This document shows, one piece after another, positions 1-9,184 of a DNA stretch of 64,000 bases. Source of the DNA: a bacterium. Lineage in GTDB: Bacteria > 4484-113 > JAFGCY01. Within the stretch, counting starts at the first letter, position 1, and the number at the start of each line of letters is the position of its first letter. The notes below the pieces were generated by a model that did no database searches, had not been told where the DNA came from, and saw nothing but the letters and a program-made list of their open reading frames with translations. The stretch is from positions 124,001-188,000 of the forward strand of contig JADZFO010000040.1 of the NCBI GenBank assembly GCA_020849855.1, in the 5' to 3' direction. Position numbers and translations under genes: made by a program.

Positions 1-2
1 TT

Positions 3-1802
3 TCCCATATCCGCAACTTCTGTATCGTGGCGCATATCGACCACGGCAAGTCCACGCTTGCCGACCGCATGATCGACCTCTGCGGGACCATCGATGAGCG
101 CAAGATGCAGGACCAGGTCCTGGACCGCATGGACCTGGAGCGGGAGCGCGGCATCACCATCAAGCTGCAGGCTGTCCGCATGGCCTACAAGGCAGACGAC
201 GGGCAGGACTACCAGCTCAACCTGATTGACACCCCCGGCCACGTTGACTTCACCTACGAAGTCAGCCGCAGCCTCAAGGCCTGCGAAGGCGCGATCCTCC
301 TGGTGGACGCGGCGCAGGGCGTCGAGGCCCAGACCCTGGCCAACCTTTACCTTGCCATCGAAGCCGGGCTGGAGATCATCCCGGTGATGAACAAGATCGA
401 CCTGCCCGTGGCCCGCCCGGACGAGATCGCCGAGGAGATTATCAACATCATCGGCGGCAGCAAGGATGACGTGCTGCGGGTCTCGGCCAAGAGCGGTATG
501 GGCGTGCGGGAGCTGCTGGAATCCGTCGTGCGCCAGATCCCCCCGCCCAAGGGCGATCCCTCCGGCCCGCTCAGCGCGCTGGTCTTCGACAGCCATTTCG
601 ACAAGTACCGCGGCGTGATCACCTATTGCCGCGTTTTTGACGGCACGGTCAAGGCCAACGACTACGTGCGGATGATGAGCAACGACCGCAAGTATGAAGT
701 GGCGGAGGTCGGCATCTTCAGCCCCGAGATGCGCGCTGTGAAGCAGCTCTCGGCCGGCGAGACCGGCTATCTGGTCTCCGGCATCAAGACCGTCACCGAG
801 GCCCGCGTCGGCGATACCATCACCAACGCCACCAATGGGGTTAAGGAGCCCATCCCGGGCTACCGCGAGCCCAAGCCCCTGGTCTTCTGCAGCCTCTACC
901 CCAGCAACAGTGAGCAGATCGACGAACTGCGCGCCGCCCTGGAAAAGCTGAAGCTCAACGATGCGGCCCTGCACTTCGAGCAGGAAAGCTCCGAGGCCCT
1001 CGGCTTCGGCTTCCGCTGCGGCTTCCTCGGCCTCCTGCACATGGAAATCGTGCAGGAACGCCTGGAGCGCGAGTACGACCTTGACCTCGTTTCCACCAGC
1101 CCCTCGGTGGTCTACCACTGCTACCTCAACAACGGTGAGGAAGTGGTGGTGGACAACCCGGCGCGCTACCCCGACCCGACGAAGATTGCCCGCATTGAAG
1201 AGCCGATGGTCGCGGCCCAGATCCTCTGCCCCGAGAAGTACTTCTCCGGCCTCATCGACCTGTGCAAGAAGAAGCGCGGTGTCTTCGTGAACAGCGAATA
1301 CATTGGCGCCGAGAGGCTGAACCTGCACTTCACCCTGCCGATGGCCGAGATCCTCTTTGACTTCTACGACCAGCTCAAGACCCTCAGCCGCGGCTACGCC
1401 AGCTTTGACTACCACTTCACCGGCTACCAGGAAAGCGACCTGGTCAAGGTGGATATCCTGGTCAACGCCGTCAAGGCTGACGCGCTGAGCTTTATCTGCC
1501 ACCGCTCGGAGAGCGCCTATCGCGGGCGCAAGGTGGTGGAGCAGCTCCAGCGCACCATTCCGCGCCACCAGTTCCAGATCCCCCTGCAGGCGGCCGTGGG
1601 CAACAACGTCATCTCGCGCCAGAACATCGCCCCCCTGCGCAAGGACGTAACGGCGAAGTGCTACGGCGGCGACATCAGCCGCAAGCGCAAGCTGCTGGAG
1701 AAGCAGAAGGAAGGCAAGGCGCGCATGAAGTCCATCGGCCGGGTCGAGATCCCGCAGGAAGCCTTCCTGGCGGTGCTGCGCTATGACGAACCAAAGAAGT
1801 AG
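3..1802 (+). CDS. lepA: Elongation factor 4 (LepA), 5' end cut by window
   Basis: Ribosome back-translocating GTPase of the translation-factor family. The reading frame is open to the first base and encodes [18 protein letters not shown], which matches the LepA N-terminus, so the GTG at 27 is internal and only a few residues lie outside the window. Visible motifs: P-loop AHIDHGKST, switch region DTPGH, NKID for guanine specificity and a SAKSG G5 motif. The C-terminal LepA-specific domain ends with the familiar [18 protein letters not shown] block. About 599 residues are visible, the normal family length. The 3' end overlaps the next gene by 20 nt if that gene starts at 1783. Identification is very secure. 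Confidence 0.98.
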   Translation, partial: SHIRNFCIVAHIDHGKSTLADRMIDLCGTIDERKMQDQVLDRMDLERERGITIKLQAVRMAYKADDGQDYQLNLIDTPGHVDFTYEVSRSLKACEGAILLVDAAQGVEAQTLANLYLAIEAGLEIIPVMNKIDLPVARPDEIAEEIINIIGGSKDDVLRVSAKSGMGVRELLESVVRQIPPPKGDPSGPLSALVFDSHFDKYRGVITYCRVFDGTVKANDYVRMMSNDRKYEVAEVGIFSPEMRAVKQLSAGETGYLVSGIKTVTEARVGDTITNATNGVKEPIPGYREPKPLVFCSLYPSNSEQIDELRAALEKLKLNDAALHFEQESSEALGFGFRCGFLGLLHMEIVQERLEREYDLDLVSTSPSVVYHCYLNNGEEVVVDNPARYPDPTKIARIEEPMVAAQILCPEKYFSGLIDLCKKKRGVFVNSEYIGAERLNLHFTLPMAEILFDFYDQLKTLSRGYASFDYHFTGYQESDLVKVDILVNAVKADALSFICHRSESAYRGRKVVEQLQRTIPRHQFQIPLQAAVGNNVISRQNIAPLRKDVTAKCYGGDISRKRKLLEKQKEGKARMKSIGRVEIPQEAFLAVLRYDEPKK

Positions 1803-2403
1803 TCTCATGCTGGGAGCGCCGGCTTCAGCCGGCCTTCTCCTTGCGGCCCTGATCCTGCTTGTCACAAGCGGACTGGCCTCAGCCGCAGAACCCGAGGCCA
1901 TCGAGGTCCAGACCGGCTACTCCGAATCCGACATCGAAGCGCCCCAGGACCACTACCAGACCGTTCCGCTGCATGCCTCATACTGGTACTCCGCCGAGCC
2001 CTGGCTGGAGAAGGTCCTGGGCAGCCGGCCTGACGGCACCTGGCAGTACTGCATTGAGCCCTTCATTGACCCCACCATCTCCCCCGGCACCAGCGCGGAG
2101 ATCGGCTTTCACCTCGGCTTCAAGCTCAGCACGCCGGTCGACGGCTCGGACGGCAACTGGCGCGCCTTCCTGCGCGGCGGCACGGGGCCGATGCTGACTT
2201 TCCAGGACACCCTGGAAGAGTCCACCAAGTTCCAGTTCGGCTCTTATTTCGGCGGCGGGCTGAGCTATGCCCTGGATGAGAACAGCGCCTTGACCCTGGA
2301 GCTGCGCCAGCGCCACATGAGCAACGCCAGCATCAAGCGCCCCAACAGCGGCGTAAATGGCAACTATGTGATGCTGGGTTACTACTGGCAGCTTGAAGAC
2401 TGA
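1783..2403 (+). CDS. pagL: PagL-like lipid A 3-O-deacylase (acyloxyacyl hydrolase family)
   Basis: About 200 residues. A signal peptide (hydrophobic [10 protein letters not shown], cleavage near ASAA-E) is followed by an outer-membrane beta-barrel-like chain. The C-terminal block [19 protein letters not shown] matches the PagL signature: the His-x-Ser pair (RHMSNA) and the Pro-Asn-x-Gly-x-Asn segment that follow the catalytic residues in known PagL enzymes. Expected role: hydrolysis of the ester-linked 3-position acyl chain of lipid A at the outer membrane. Start is uncertain: ATG 1783 overlaps lepA by 20 nt; ATG 1807 also leaves a full signal peptide. Bases 1811-1836 are a copy of the dispersed palindrome seen at 18845, so that repeat encodes part of the signal peptide. 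Confidence 0.82.
   Translation: MTNQRSSLMLGAPASAGLLLAALILLVTSGLASAAEPEAIEVQTGYSESDIEAPQDHYQTVPLHASYWYSAEPWLEKVLGSRPDGTWQYCIEPFIDPTISPGTSAEIGFHLGFKLSTPVDGSDGNWRAFLRGGTGPMLTFQDTLEESTKFQFGSYFGGGLSYALDENSALTLELRQRHMSNASIKRPNSGVNGNYVMLGYYWQLED
1811..1836 (+). repeat. Dispersed GGAGCGCCGGC palindrome inside the pagL-like signal peptide
   Basis: Same 26-nt unit as the non-coding copies at 18816-18870: TGGGAGCG, then CCGGCTT-CAGCCGG arms, then CCT. Here it lies in frame and encodes [10 protein letters not shown] of the signal peptide. Confidence 0.75.
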
Positions 2404-2480
2404 TCCTGAATAAATGAGATCAGGCAACCCTGCCGCCTGCTGCTGTGGTCAGTATCAGCACCTGTAAGAAGGAGGCAGAT

Positions 2481-2741
2481 ATGACCAGAGACGACAAGAA
2501 GAACGCCGGCAACAGCAAGGCGGCCGGGCGCAGCTCGGGCATCCCTGGCAGCAGTCCCAGTCCAGGCGACAGCGCGGGAATGCCGGCGGCCAAGCCGCAG
2601 CAGGACAATGCCTCAATGAATCAGGAGGAGCGCAGCCGTGCCATCGGCGCCCAGCAGCCTCAGGGCTCGCGGCGCAGTGACGCTGGCGGGCCGCAGTCTC
2701 AGCCGGGTTCGAAGCGGCCCGAAGGCGGCAAGTCGCGTTAA
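2481..2741 (+). CDS. Small hydrophilic, probably disordered protein
   Basis: An 86-residue protein rich in Gly, Ser, Pro, Gln, Lys and Arg with no hydrophobic segment, signal peptide or Cys. Start chosen at ATG 2481 because an excellent AAGGAGG ribosome-binding site lies at 2469-2475; the earlier in-frame GTG has none. The composition resembles hydrophilin or stress-protein sequences, but I do not recognise a family. It lies alone between the pagL-like gene and tRNA-Arg. The strong ribosome-binding site supports it being expressed. Confidence 0.6.
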   Translation: MTRDDKKNAGNSKAAGRSSGIPGSSPSPGDSAGMPAAKPQQDNASMNQEERSRAIGAQQPQGSRRSDAGGPQSQPGSKRPEGGKSR

Positions 2742-2762
2742 GTTCCGGCCCGGCGTCTAAAC

Positions 2763-2833
2763 GTTCCCGCCGGGAATCGAACCCAGATCTGCCGCTTAGG
2801 AGGCGGCCGTACTATCCGTTGTACTACGGGAAC
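2763..2833 (-). tRNA. tRNA-Arg (anticodon CCT)
   Basis: Folds as a complete 71-nt cloverleaf on the minus strand: acceptor GTTCCCG/CGGGAAC, D stem GTAC/GTAC, anticodon stem GCCGC/GCGGC with loop CTCCTAA (anticodon CCT, reading AGG), T arm CTGGG-TTCGATT-CCCGG. The 3' CCA is not encoded, unlike the tRNA-Leu at 45.5 kb. Confidence 0.93.
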
Positions 2834-2891
2834 GCGGGCCAGAATTATAACGGGATATGCCTGCGGCTTTAAGCACCCTGCTAACCCCGTA

Positions 2892-2919
2892 ACGGCTTCC
2901 GGCAAAAGCTGCCGGAAGC
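2892..2919. terminator. Stem-loop between tRNA-Arg and the cobalamin operon end
   Basis: Perfect 11-bp inverted repeat GGCTTCCGGCA / TGCCGGAAGCC with a 5-nt loop, 26 nt beyond the stop of the propeller lipoprotein. The downstream T tract is poor on both strands (TCTTTAT on plus), so it may be an imperfect terminator or an mRNA 3'-end stabiliser for the minus-strand operon. Confidence 0.5.
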
Positions 2920-2945
2920 CTCTTTATGCAGGCCGCCCGCGCGGC

Positions 2946-4343
2946 TTAGAACAGATCCACCTCTCCGACGGCGTTGCCGATGGCATACAGCACCCAGGCC
3001 CGGCTGCCGTCGGTCTCCACACCAATCGTGCCGGCCAGCAGGCCCGGGTCAAGGCTGACGTCAAAGGGGCCGGGGTAGGGCGCCGGGCTGACTGTATCGC
3101 TGGCGGTGTCAATCACAAAAAGCTCATCCGTGTTGAAGCTGGTCGCCAGCAGCAGCTTGCCGTCCGGCGTCAACTCCAGGTCGGAGATGTAGGTGAACTC
3201 CTCCGTCAGCACGATGGGGTTGGCAATGCCCCGCACAAGCTGCGGCTGGTCCAGATTACTGAGGTCCACCTTGTAGAGCTTGCCGTCCAGCTGGTCGGCG
3301 ATGTAGGCAAAGCGGCCGTCGGGGGTCAGGGCCATCTCAGAGGCTCCGATCGCGCCCAGGTCCAGGCTGGAGCGGATAGCGGGTGCATGCACGTCGCCGC
3401 CACTGGTGGATCCAATGGTAAGGAAGCTGCTGCTGGCGGCCGAAGGGACGAAGTTATCGTCAAACTGGATCGAGCCCGCGCTGACCATGGCAAAGAAGCT
3501 GGTGGTCGGGATGATCTCAACGGTCTGGCCGTTCAGCGCATCGTCATTGAAGCGGAAGTTCTCCGTGCCGTCGCGGGTCAGGGTCGCGCCAATGCCGCCG
3601 CTGTCGTAGACAGTCGGGCTGCCAAAGCTGCTGATCGCCGCCAGGGGGACCACCAGAAGCTGCTCATATGCCTGCGGGCGGCCCGGGCCAATGAAGGCCA
3701 GGCTGTCGAGGCCAGTGTGGTCGAGTACAAAGTCGCTGCCGGCGACGGGCTCCAGGCTCAGGGGGTCCAGGCCGGTGATGTGGTTGTCACCGTTGCAGGC
3801 CACCCAGAGGGTGTCGTCAAATCCTTCCAGCTCCAGATAGCTGGGGCTGGAGGCTAGCGGGAAGCTGTGGCTGCCCTGCTGCGCGCCACTCAGGGAATGC
3901 CGCACCACGGAGTTGTCCAGTGAGTTGGCCACATACAGCGAATCGTTGGCCAGCAGCAGGTCATTGGGGCCGGCGCCGGTGCTGAAGAGCGGCGCGGTGA
4001 CCCGCGAAGCCAGGCTGACAGGCGTCTCGCTGGCCTGCTGGGTCACGCCGTCGCGCACATGGATCACCACTACGCTGGCCGCGCCGCCGCTGTTGCCGCT
4101 GAAGCTCACCGATCCATCCGCCGCGGCGGTGCCGCTGCCGCTCGCCGGGGCCTGCAGGCTCACGGTCGTCCCCGGGTCTGCGCTGCCGGCAGGACCGCTG
4201 ATGCTCAGCGCCCCGTTCGCGGCGCTGACGATGCTGAAGTCGCCGGGCTGCGGATCCGGCTCGTTGTTGCCGCCGCCTCCGCAGGCGCTGGCCAGCAGGC
4301 TCAGCAGCAGGACAACAAGAACGGCAATGTTCAGGCGCTTCAT
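2946..4343 (-). CDS. Beta-propeller lipoprotein of the cobalamin operon (BtuG-like by context)
   Basis: A 465-residue lipoprotein: signal MKRLNIAVLVVLLLSLLASAC with lipobox ASAC, then a Gly/Asn/Pro linker, an Ig-like or low-complexity segment (to about 110), and repeats of the YVTN/NHL propeller type such as GRFAYIADQLDGKLYKVDL and GKLLLATSFNTDELFVIDT. It is the last gene of the riboswitch-controlled operon; its ATG overlaps the stop of the receptor fusion (ATGA). In Bacteroidetes, BtuG is a propeller lipoprotein sitting on the B12 receptor and binding cobalamin with very high affinity; the architecture and position here suggest an analogous surface or periplasmic B12-capture role. That function is inferred from context and is not shown by any specific residue. 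Confidence 0.65.
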   Translation of the reverse strand: MKRLNIAVLVVLLLSLLASACGGGGNNEPDPQPGDFSIVSAANGALSISGPAGSADPGTTVSLQAPASGSGTAAADGSVSFSGNSGGAASVVVIHVRDGVTQQASETPVSLASRVTAPLFSTGAGPNDLLLANDSLYVANSLDNSVVRHSLSGAQQGSHSFPLASSPSYLELEGFDDTLWVACNGDNHITGLDPLSLEPVAGSDFVLDHTGLDSLAFIGPGRPQAYEQLLVVPLAAISSFGSPTVYDSGGIGATLTRDGTENFRFNDDALNGQTVEIIPTTSFFAMVSAGSIQFDDNFVPSAASSSFLTIGSTSGGDVHAPAIRSSLDLGAIGASEMALTPDGRFAYIADQLDGKLYKVDLSNLDQPQLVRGIANPIVLTEEFTYISDLELTPDGKLLLATSFNTDELFVIDTASDTVSPAPYPGPFDVSLDPGLLAGTIGVETDGSRAWVLYAIGNAVGEVDLF

Positions 4344-7300
4344 AGTTCGCTCCTCAGGGTGATGTAGTACTCGCGGCCGGGAAGTGGATAGTTCCAGCTG
4401 TCCCGTGTGTTCACGTCAAAGATGTTGCGCAGATCCAGCTCCAGCTCGCAGCGGCCCAGGCTGCGGCGCAGCTCAGCGCCGAAAAGGCTGCGCGGGCGGA
4501 TCACCAGGCTGCCGAAGAGGTCCGCCGGCATGCCGGAGCTGTAGTCATAGTCCAGCGCCCAGTGCCAGCCGCGGCCAAAGCTGCGCTCGCCGGGGCCGGC
4601 GGGGTTGGCGCCGTCCAGAATGCTGTACTCAAGGCGCGCGTTCAGGTGGTGCTCGGCCCGCGCGCTCAGCGGCGTGCCGCTCTCAAACTCGGCCAGCGGC
4701 AGCCAGGTATAGCTGCTGCGCAGCCAGCACTCGCGCCGCGTTAGTGGCAGGCTCGCGCTGCGGCCGGGGGCACGGATCTGCCAGTCCAGCAGGGCCTCCG
4801 CGCCCGCCACCGTCGCCGGCCCGGTATTCGAGGCCCGCACCAGATAGCTGCTGACCGGCAGGAAAAGTATCGAGTCGCGATAGGCGCTGTAAAAGGCCGC
4901 CGCGCTCAGCCTGGCGTCGGGGAAGCTCATCTCCGCGCCCAGCTCCGCCGACCAGAGCCGCTCGGGCTGCAGCTCGGGATTGCCCTGCACGCTGCCGCCG
5001 CCGCTGAGATACAGCTCGCTGAAGTCCGGCAGGCGCACGCTGTAGCCCGTGCTGGCGTAAAGGCTGTTCTGCATGTCGATCTGCCAGCGCGCGCCGGCGC
5101 GCAGTGCCGGGTCGATCCCGCTGTCGCTGGAGGCCAGGGCGCCCAGCTCCAGTTCATAGCTCCAGCCGCGCCGCGGCCTGCTGGCAAAGGCCCATGAGGC
5201 GTCCAGGCCGGCCCGGGCATGTCGGCCATAGCTGCGGCTGTCCACATAGTCCAAGCGCGGCCGCAGGCCCCATTCTTCATCCGCCTGGGCCATGCGGCCC
5301 AGGTTCAGCGCCGCGCTCAGGCGGCTGTCTTCCTGCTCAATGCTCTGGCCCAGATAAGGCTGCGGGTCGGAAAAGCGGCTATGCTCGAAGTGCAGCTCCT
5401 GGCGCCAGCCGCGCTGCCCGGCTTGCAGCCACAGCGACTCACGGGCCAGGCTGGCCTGCAGAGTGGGGAACTCAGCGGCGCCCGGCACTCCGCGGCGCAG
5501 CAGGCGCAGCCCGCCGCTCCACTGGGTCTCGCCGCTGCGCCAGCGTCCGTGCAGCACGGCCTGCCGCGCGTCATTGTTGCGGCGCAGGGCGCTGTCGCCC
5601 CCGCCGCGCTCAAAGCTGAAGTTGTTGCGCGCCTGCTGATGGCTGAAGTACCAGCTCTCCTCGCGGCTCTGCAGCGCGATGTCCACGCGCGCCAGGCCGT
5701 GGCTGCCGGCCGAGAGTGCCAGGGTCTGCAGCCTGCTGCAGTCTGTGCACTCGCAGCCTTTTTTGCGCGCGGGCGCCTTGGCTTTCCCGCTCTGCGCCCC
5801 GCTGCTGACCAGGTTAATCACGCCGCCCAGCGCCCCGCTGCCATAGCGCGCCGCCTGGGGCCCGCGCAGCACTTCAACGCGCTCCAGCATGCCCGCCGGG
5901 ATGGTGCTGAGGTCCGAGACCTGGCCCGGTGAAAGCGGCTGGCCGTCCAAAAGGACCAGCAGCTGCTGGGCCCGCGAGCCGCGCAGCTGGGCCACCGAAA
6001 GCTGGCCAAAGCCGCCATCGCTGCGTACATCCAGCCCTGGCACCCGCTCCAGCACCTCGGCCAGGCTGGCGCTGCCGGCCAGCTCCTCGCGCCGGATCAG
6101 CGTCAGCGCTGCGGCGGAGCCGGCCAGCTCGCGCGGCGTGAAGCTGCCCTCAACATTCGCCTGGCCCAGCTCGACCTGCGCCGAGTCCGCGGTCAGGGTC
6201 ACCTCAACAGCGTCCTCGTCCAGGCTGTCCAGGTCAATCTCATCCTGCGCCCGCGCCGGCACGGCACTCAGCAGCAGGCCGCCGAGCAGGCAGATCGTAA
6301 GGACCTCGGCCGGCCGGCGCCGCAGCAGAATCCAGATGAAGAATGGCGCGCCAATCAGCGAGGTCAGCACCGTCAGCGGCACCTCGCCCGGCGGATGCAC
6401 CATGCGCGAAGCGATATCGGTAAACAAAAGCAGCACCGCCCCGCCCAGCGCGCTGAGTGGCAGCAGGCGCCGGTGCAGGCCCCCGCTGAGCGAGCGCACC
6501 ACATGCGGCACCATCAGGCCCACGAAGGCGATCACGCCGCAGACCGCCACACAGGCCGCGGCCAGCAGGGTGGAAGCGGCCAGGATGCCGCGCCGCGCCG
6601 CGGAGAGGTTCACGCCCAGGCTGGCCGCCTTCTCATCCCCCAGCAGCAGGGCGTCAAGGTCGCGGCTGTAGAACAGGGCCAGCGCGCTGCCCAGTAGCAG
6701 GGCCGGCAGCAGGGCCAGCACATCCCACCAGCCGATGGTGCTGACGCGGCCGAGCAGCCAGGCCATCGCCGACTGCGCGCCGCCGGGCCCCTGCAGGAGC
6801 AGCAGGAACCAGACCACCGCGCCGCAGAAGGTGCCAAGCGCGATGCCCAGCAGCAGAGTGGCGGTCGCCCCCGGGCTGCGCCCGCGCAGGGCGAAGGCAT
6901 ACAGCGCCGCGGTGATCAGGGCCGCGCCGGCCAGGGCCGCGCCGCTGTGCGCCAGCTCCGGGCCAAGGCGGCTGGCCAGCTCTGCGCCAAACAGCCCGCT
7001 CAGCAGAGGGCTCAGCATTGCCGCCAGGCCGACAGTCTCGCCCAGCACAGCGCCCAGTGCGCCGCCCGCCGAGATGCCGGTGATGTAGGGTTCGGCCAGG
7101 GGGTTGCGGAAGTAGGTCTGCATCAGCGCGCCGCTGAGGCCCAGCGCCGCCCCGGCCAGGATGGCCAGCACAGCCCGCGGCAGGCGCAGCAGCCACAGGG
7201 CCGTGGACTGCTGCTGGTCGAGGGTGCCGCCAAGCAGCGCGCCAAAGTCAATGCGCACCGGTCCGATCGACAGCGCGAGGGCCAGCAGGGCCAGCAGTGC

Positions 7301-7363
7301 GATGCCAAGGACTGCCGCAAGCGCAAGGCTGCGGGGCTGTTGCAGGGCTGCGGGGGGGCGCAT
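4340..7363 (-). CDS. Fusion of B12 ABC permease (BtuC) with TonB-dependent receptor (BtuB-like)
   Basis: A single open frame of 1007 residues. Residues 1 to about 350 are a FecCD/BtuC permease: about ten hydrophobic helices, the segment LLRLPRAVLAILAGAALGLSGALMQ, and the C-terminal GAPFFIWILLRRRP. Residues 350-372 look like a signal peptide (RRR, hydrophobic LTICLLGGLLLSAV, then PARA before QDE). Residues about 373-520 are a TonB plug (LAEVLERVPGLDVRS, LLDGQPL, LERVEVLRGPQAARYGSGALGGVINLVSS) and the rest is a beta barrel ending YYITLRSEL. No stop and no ATG/GTG start lies at the junction in this frame. It overlaps btuF by 1 nt (TGATG). Probably a polyprotein cleaved at A372/Q373; a sequencing error that removed a stop is the alternative. 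Confidence 0.9.
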   Translation of the reverse strand: MRPPAALQQPRSLALAAVLGIALLALLALALSIGPVRIDFGALLGGTLDQQQSTALWLLRLPRAVLAILAGAALGLSGALMQTYFRNPLAEPYITGISAGGALGAVLGETVGLAAMLSPLLSGLFGAELASRLGPELAHSGAALAGAALITAALYAFALRGRSPGATATLLLGIALGTFCGAVVWFLLLLQGPGGAQSAMAWLLGRVSTIGWWDVLALLPALLLGSALALFYSRDLDALLLGDEKAASLGVNLSAARRGILAASTLLAAACVAVCGVIAFVGLMVPHVVRSLSGGLHRRLLPLSALGGAVLLLFTDIASRMVHPPGEVPLTVLTSLIGAPFFIWILLRRRPAEVLTICLLGGLLLSAVPARAQDEIDLDSLDEDAVEVTLTADSAQVELGQANVEGSFTPRELAGSAAALTLIRREELAGSASLAEVLERVPGLDVRSDGGFGQLSVAQLRGSRAQQLLVLLDGQPLSPGQVSDLSTIPAGMLERVEVLRGPQAARYGSGALGGVINLVSSGAQSGKAKAPARKKGCECTDCSRLQTLALSAGSHGLARVDIALQSREESWYFSHQQARNNFSFERGGGDSALRRNNDARQAVLHGRWRSGETQWSGGLRLLRRGVPGAAEFPTLQASLARESLWLQAGQRGWRQELHFEHSRFSDPQPYLGQSIEQEDSRLSAALNLGRMAQADEEWGLRPRLDYVDSRSYGRHARAGLDASWAFASRPRRGWSYELELGALASSDSGIDPALRAGARWQIDMQNSLYASTGYSVRLPDFSELYLSGGGSVQGNPELQPERLWSAELGAEMSFPDARLSAAAFYSAYRDSILFLPVSSYLVRASNTGPATVAGAEALLDWQIRAPGRSASLPLTRRECWLRSSYTWLPLAEFESGTPLSARAEHHLNARLEYSILDGANPAGPGERSFGRGWHWALDYDYSSGMPADLFGSLVIRPRSLFGAELRRSLGRCELELDLRNIFDVNTRDSWNYPLPGREYYITLRSEL

Positions 7364-8307
7364 CAGCTGCCCGCGGCCTCAAGCGCCGCCCGCAGCTCCT
7401 GCAGTGCATCCAGGATGCGCGGGCCCGGGCGCAGCAGCACATCGCTGTCCAGGATGACCACATGGCCGTCATTCACAGCCGGCAGCTGGCTCCAGACCGG
7501 GTCGTGGCGCAGCGAGGAGCGCAGCTCGCGCACCTCGTCCTCAAAGCTCTCGCCGCCGGTACAGCTTGTCCCCAGGAGCATCCACTGCGGCTGGGCCGCA
7601 AGGATGAACTCTGCGCCCACCTGCGGCCAGCGCTCGCTGTTCTTGTCGCTGACCACATTGCGCCCGCCGGCCAGCTTGATCAGGTCGTCGATAAAGCTCC
7701 CCGGCCCGCAGGTGTAGCTCAGCTCGCCGGGGTAGCCATAGTAAGTCGCCGGCCGCTGCGTCGCCGGGGCCAGCTTCTTGCGCTGGTATGCCGCCAGGCG
7801 CGCGTCCCATTTCTCCAGGGCCTCAGGCGCAGGGCTGCCGGGCGTGGAGATGACGCGCCAGAGCTGGTGCATCTGCTTGCCGATCTCCGGCAGGCTGGCG
7901 GCCTCCTTGAAGGCCACCACGCTCAGCCCGGCCTCGCGCAGCTGCCGCACCAGCTCCAGGCTGTTGCCCTGGTAAGCCACCACCAGCTGCGGGTCCAGGG
8001 CCAGGATGCTCTCCAGGCTGGTGTCCACCATGCCGCCCACGCTGGGCACGCTGCTGATCGCAGGCGGGTAGTTGCAAAATGAGCTTCGCCCGACGATGCG
8101 CTTCTGGTAGCCCAGGAAGCACAGCATCTCGGTCACGTTCGGCGCCAGCGACACGATGCGCCTGGCGCCCTGGCCATAGTCCACGCGCTGGCCGCTGCCG
8201 TCGGTGAAGCCCGGCGCGGGCTCAGCCGCGCTGGCAAACTGCACTGTAAACAGCAGGCTAAGCAGCAGGAAGGCTGCAGGCCAGCCACGCATCAGCAGGC
8301 TGCGCAT
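7363..8307 (-). CDS. btuF: Periplasmic cobalamin-binding protein BtuF
   Basis: A 314-residue class III periplasmic binding protein. Signal peptide to about residue 28 (AFLLLSLLFTVQFASAAE), then RIVSLAPNVTEMLCFLG, IVGRSSFCNYPP and VPSVGGMVDTSLESILAL, the typical BtuF/FhuD N-lobe. It delivers B12 to the BtuC part of the downstream fusion. Junctions on both sides are 1-nt TGATG overlaps, implying translational coupling with btuD and the permease fusion. The riboswitch upstream of btuD supports corrinoid rather than siderophore specificity. Confidence 0.9.
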   Translation of the reverse strand: MRSLLMRGWPAAFLLLSLLFTVQFASAAEPAPGFTDGSGQRVDYGQGARRIVSLAPNVTEMLCFLGYQKRIVGRSSFCNYPPAISSVPSVGGMVDTSLESILALDPQLVVAYQGNSLELVRQLREAGLSVVAFKEAASLPEIGKQMHQLWRVISTPGSPAPEALEKWDARLAAYQRKKLAPATQRPATYYGYPGELSYTCGPGSFIDDLIKLAGGRNVVSDKNSERWPQVGAEFILAAQPQWMLLGTSCTGGESFEDEVRELRSSLRHDPVWSQLPAVNDGHVVILDSDVLLRPGPRILDALQELRAALEAAGS

Positions 8308-9098
8308 CAGGCCACCTCCCGCTTTTCGGCCTCGCCTGCCTCGCTGTAAAGCTCCGCCAGCAGCTCCGGCTGCAGCATGGCCTCCGGGCTGCCGCTGGCC
8401 AGCAGACGGCCCTGCTTCAGCAGCAGCAGCTCGTCGCAGTGCTCGCCGGCGGCCGGCAGGTCGTGCAGGGTCACCAGCACGCAGCGGCCGCGCTCGCGGG
8501 CCTCGGCCTGCAGCCGGCGGAAAAGCTGCGCGCGGGCGGGCGGGTCAAGGAAGGCGCCCGGCTCGTCCAGCAGCAGCACGCCGCCCTGCGGCCCAAGCTG
8601 GGCCAGGCCCTGCGCGGTCAGCACGCGGCGCCACTGGCCGCCGGAAAGGCGGCTGCAGTCCTGGGACAGATGCGGCTCCAGGCCCAGGGCCGCTGCGGCG
8701 GCGGCGATGCACTCGCTGCCCTGCGGGTCCTGCTGTTCGCTGTAAGGCAGGCGGGCGAGGCCCAGGGCCTCGGCCACCGTCAGCCCTTCCACCGGCATGG
8801 CGCTTTGCGGCACCATGGCCAGCAGCCGGGCGCGCTGGCGGCTGCCCAGGCTGTGCAGGCTGCGGCCGTCCAGCTCAATGCTGCTGGCAGGGGCGGGCAG
8901 GACCGCGCTCAGCAGCCGCAGCAGGGTGCTTTTGCCCGCACCATTCGCGCCCAGCAGGCCGTAAACACGCCCGCTGCGGAATTCAAAGCTGAAGGCGCTG
9001 ATGATCTGCTCGCCGGCATAACCGCCGCTCAGGCCGCTGCAAAGCAGGGCGGGGTGCGGGGGCTGCGCGGAGAGCTCAAGCCTTTGTGCCTGTGTCAT
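8307..9098 (-). CDS. btuD: Cobalamin ABC transporter ATPase BtuD
   Basis: A 263-residue ABC ATPase with Walker A GANGAGKST (around 53-61), Q-loop VPQ, signature LSGGQWRRV, Walker B VLLLDEP and an H-loop TLHD. It has the size and motif order of FecE/BtuD subunits. First gene of the operon: the ATG at 9098 is preceded by a GGAG ribosome-binding site that lies inside a strong hairpin (9102-9126), and a cobalamin riboswitch is 86 nt further upstream. Confidence 0.93.
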   Translation of the reverse strand: MTQAQRLELSAQPPHPALLCSGLSGGYAGEQIISAFSFEFRSGRVYGLLGANGAGKSTLLRLLSAVLPAPASSIELDGRSLHSLGSRQRARLLAMVPQSAMPVEGLTVAEALGLARLPYSEQQDPQGSECIAAAAAALGLEPHLSQDCSRLSGGQWRRVLTAQGLAQLGPQGGVLLLDEPGAFLDPPARAQLFRRLQAEARERGRCVLVTLHDLPAAGEHCDELLLLKQGRLLASGSPEAMLQPELLAELYSEAGEAEKREVA

Positions 9099-9101
9099 TG
9101 C

Positions 9102-9126
9102 TGCTCCGGGCGCTGCGCCGGGAGCA
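9102..9126 (-). promoter_or_regulatory. Hairpin sequestering the btuD ribosome-binding site
   Basis: On the minus strand TGCTCC pairs with GGAGCA, with an inner GGCG/CGCC stem and CAG loop. The 3' arm contains the GGAG that would be the btuD Shine-Dalgarno, ending four bases before the ATG. Probably the translational expression platform of the upstream riboswitch. Confidence 0.6.
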
Positions 9127-9184
9127 AGAAGAAGAAGACCGGGTATCCCATGCCTAACTCCAGAAGCGCGGATTGAAATTCCTG

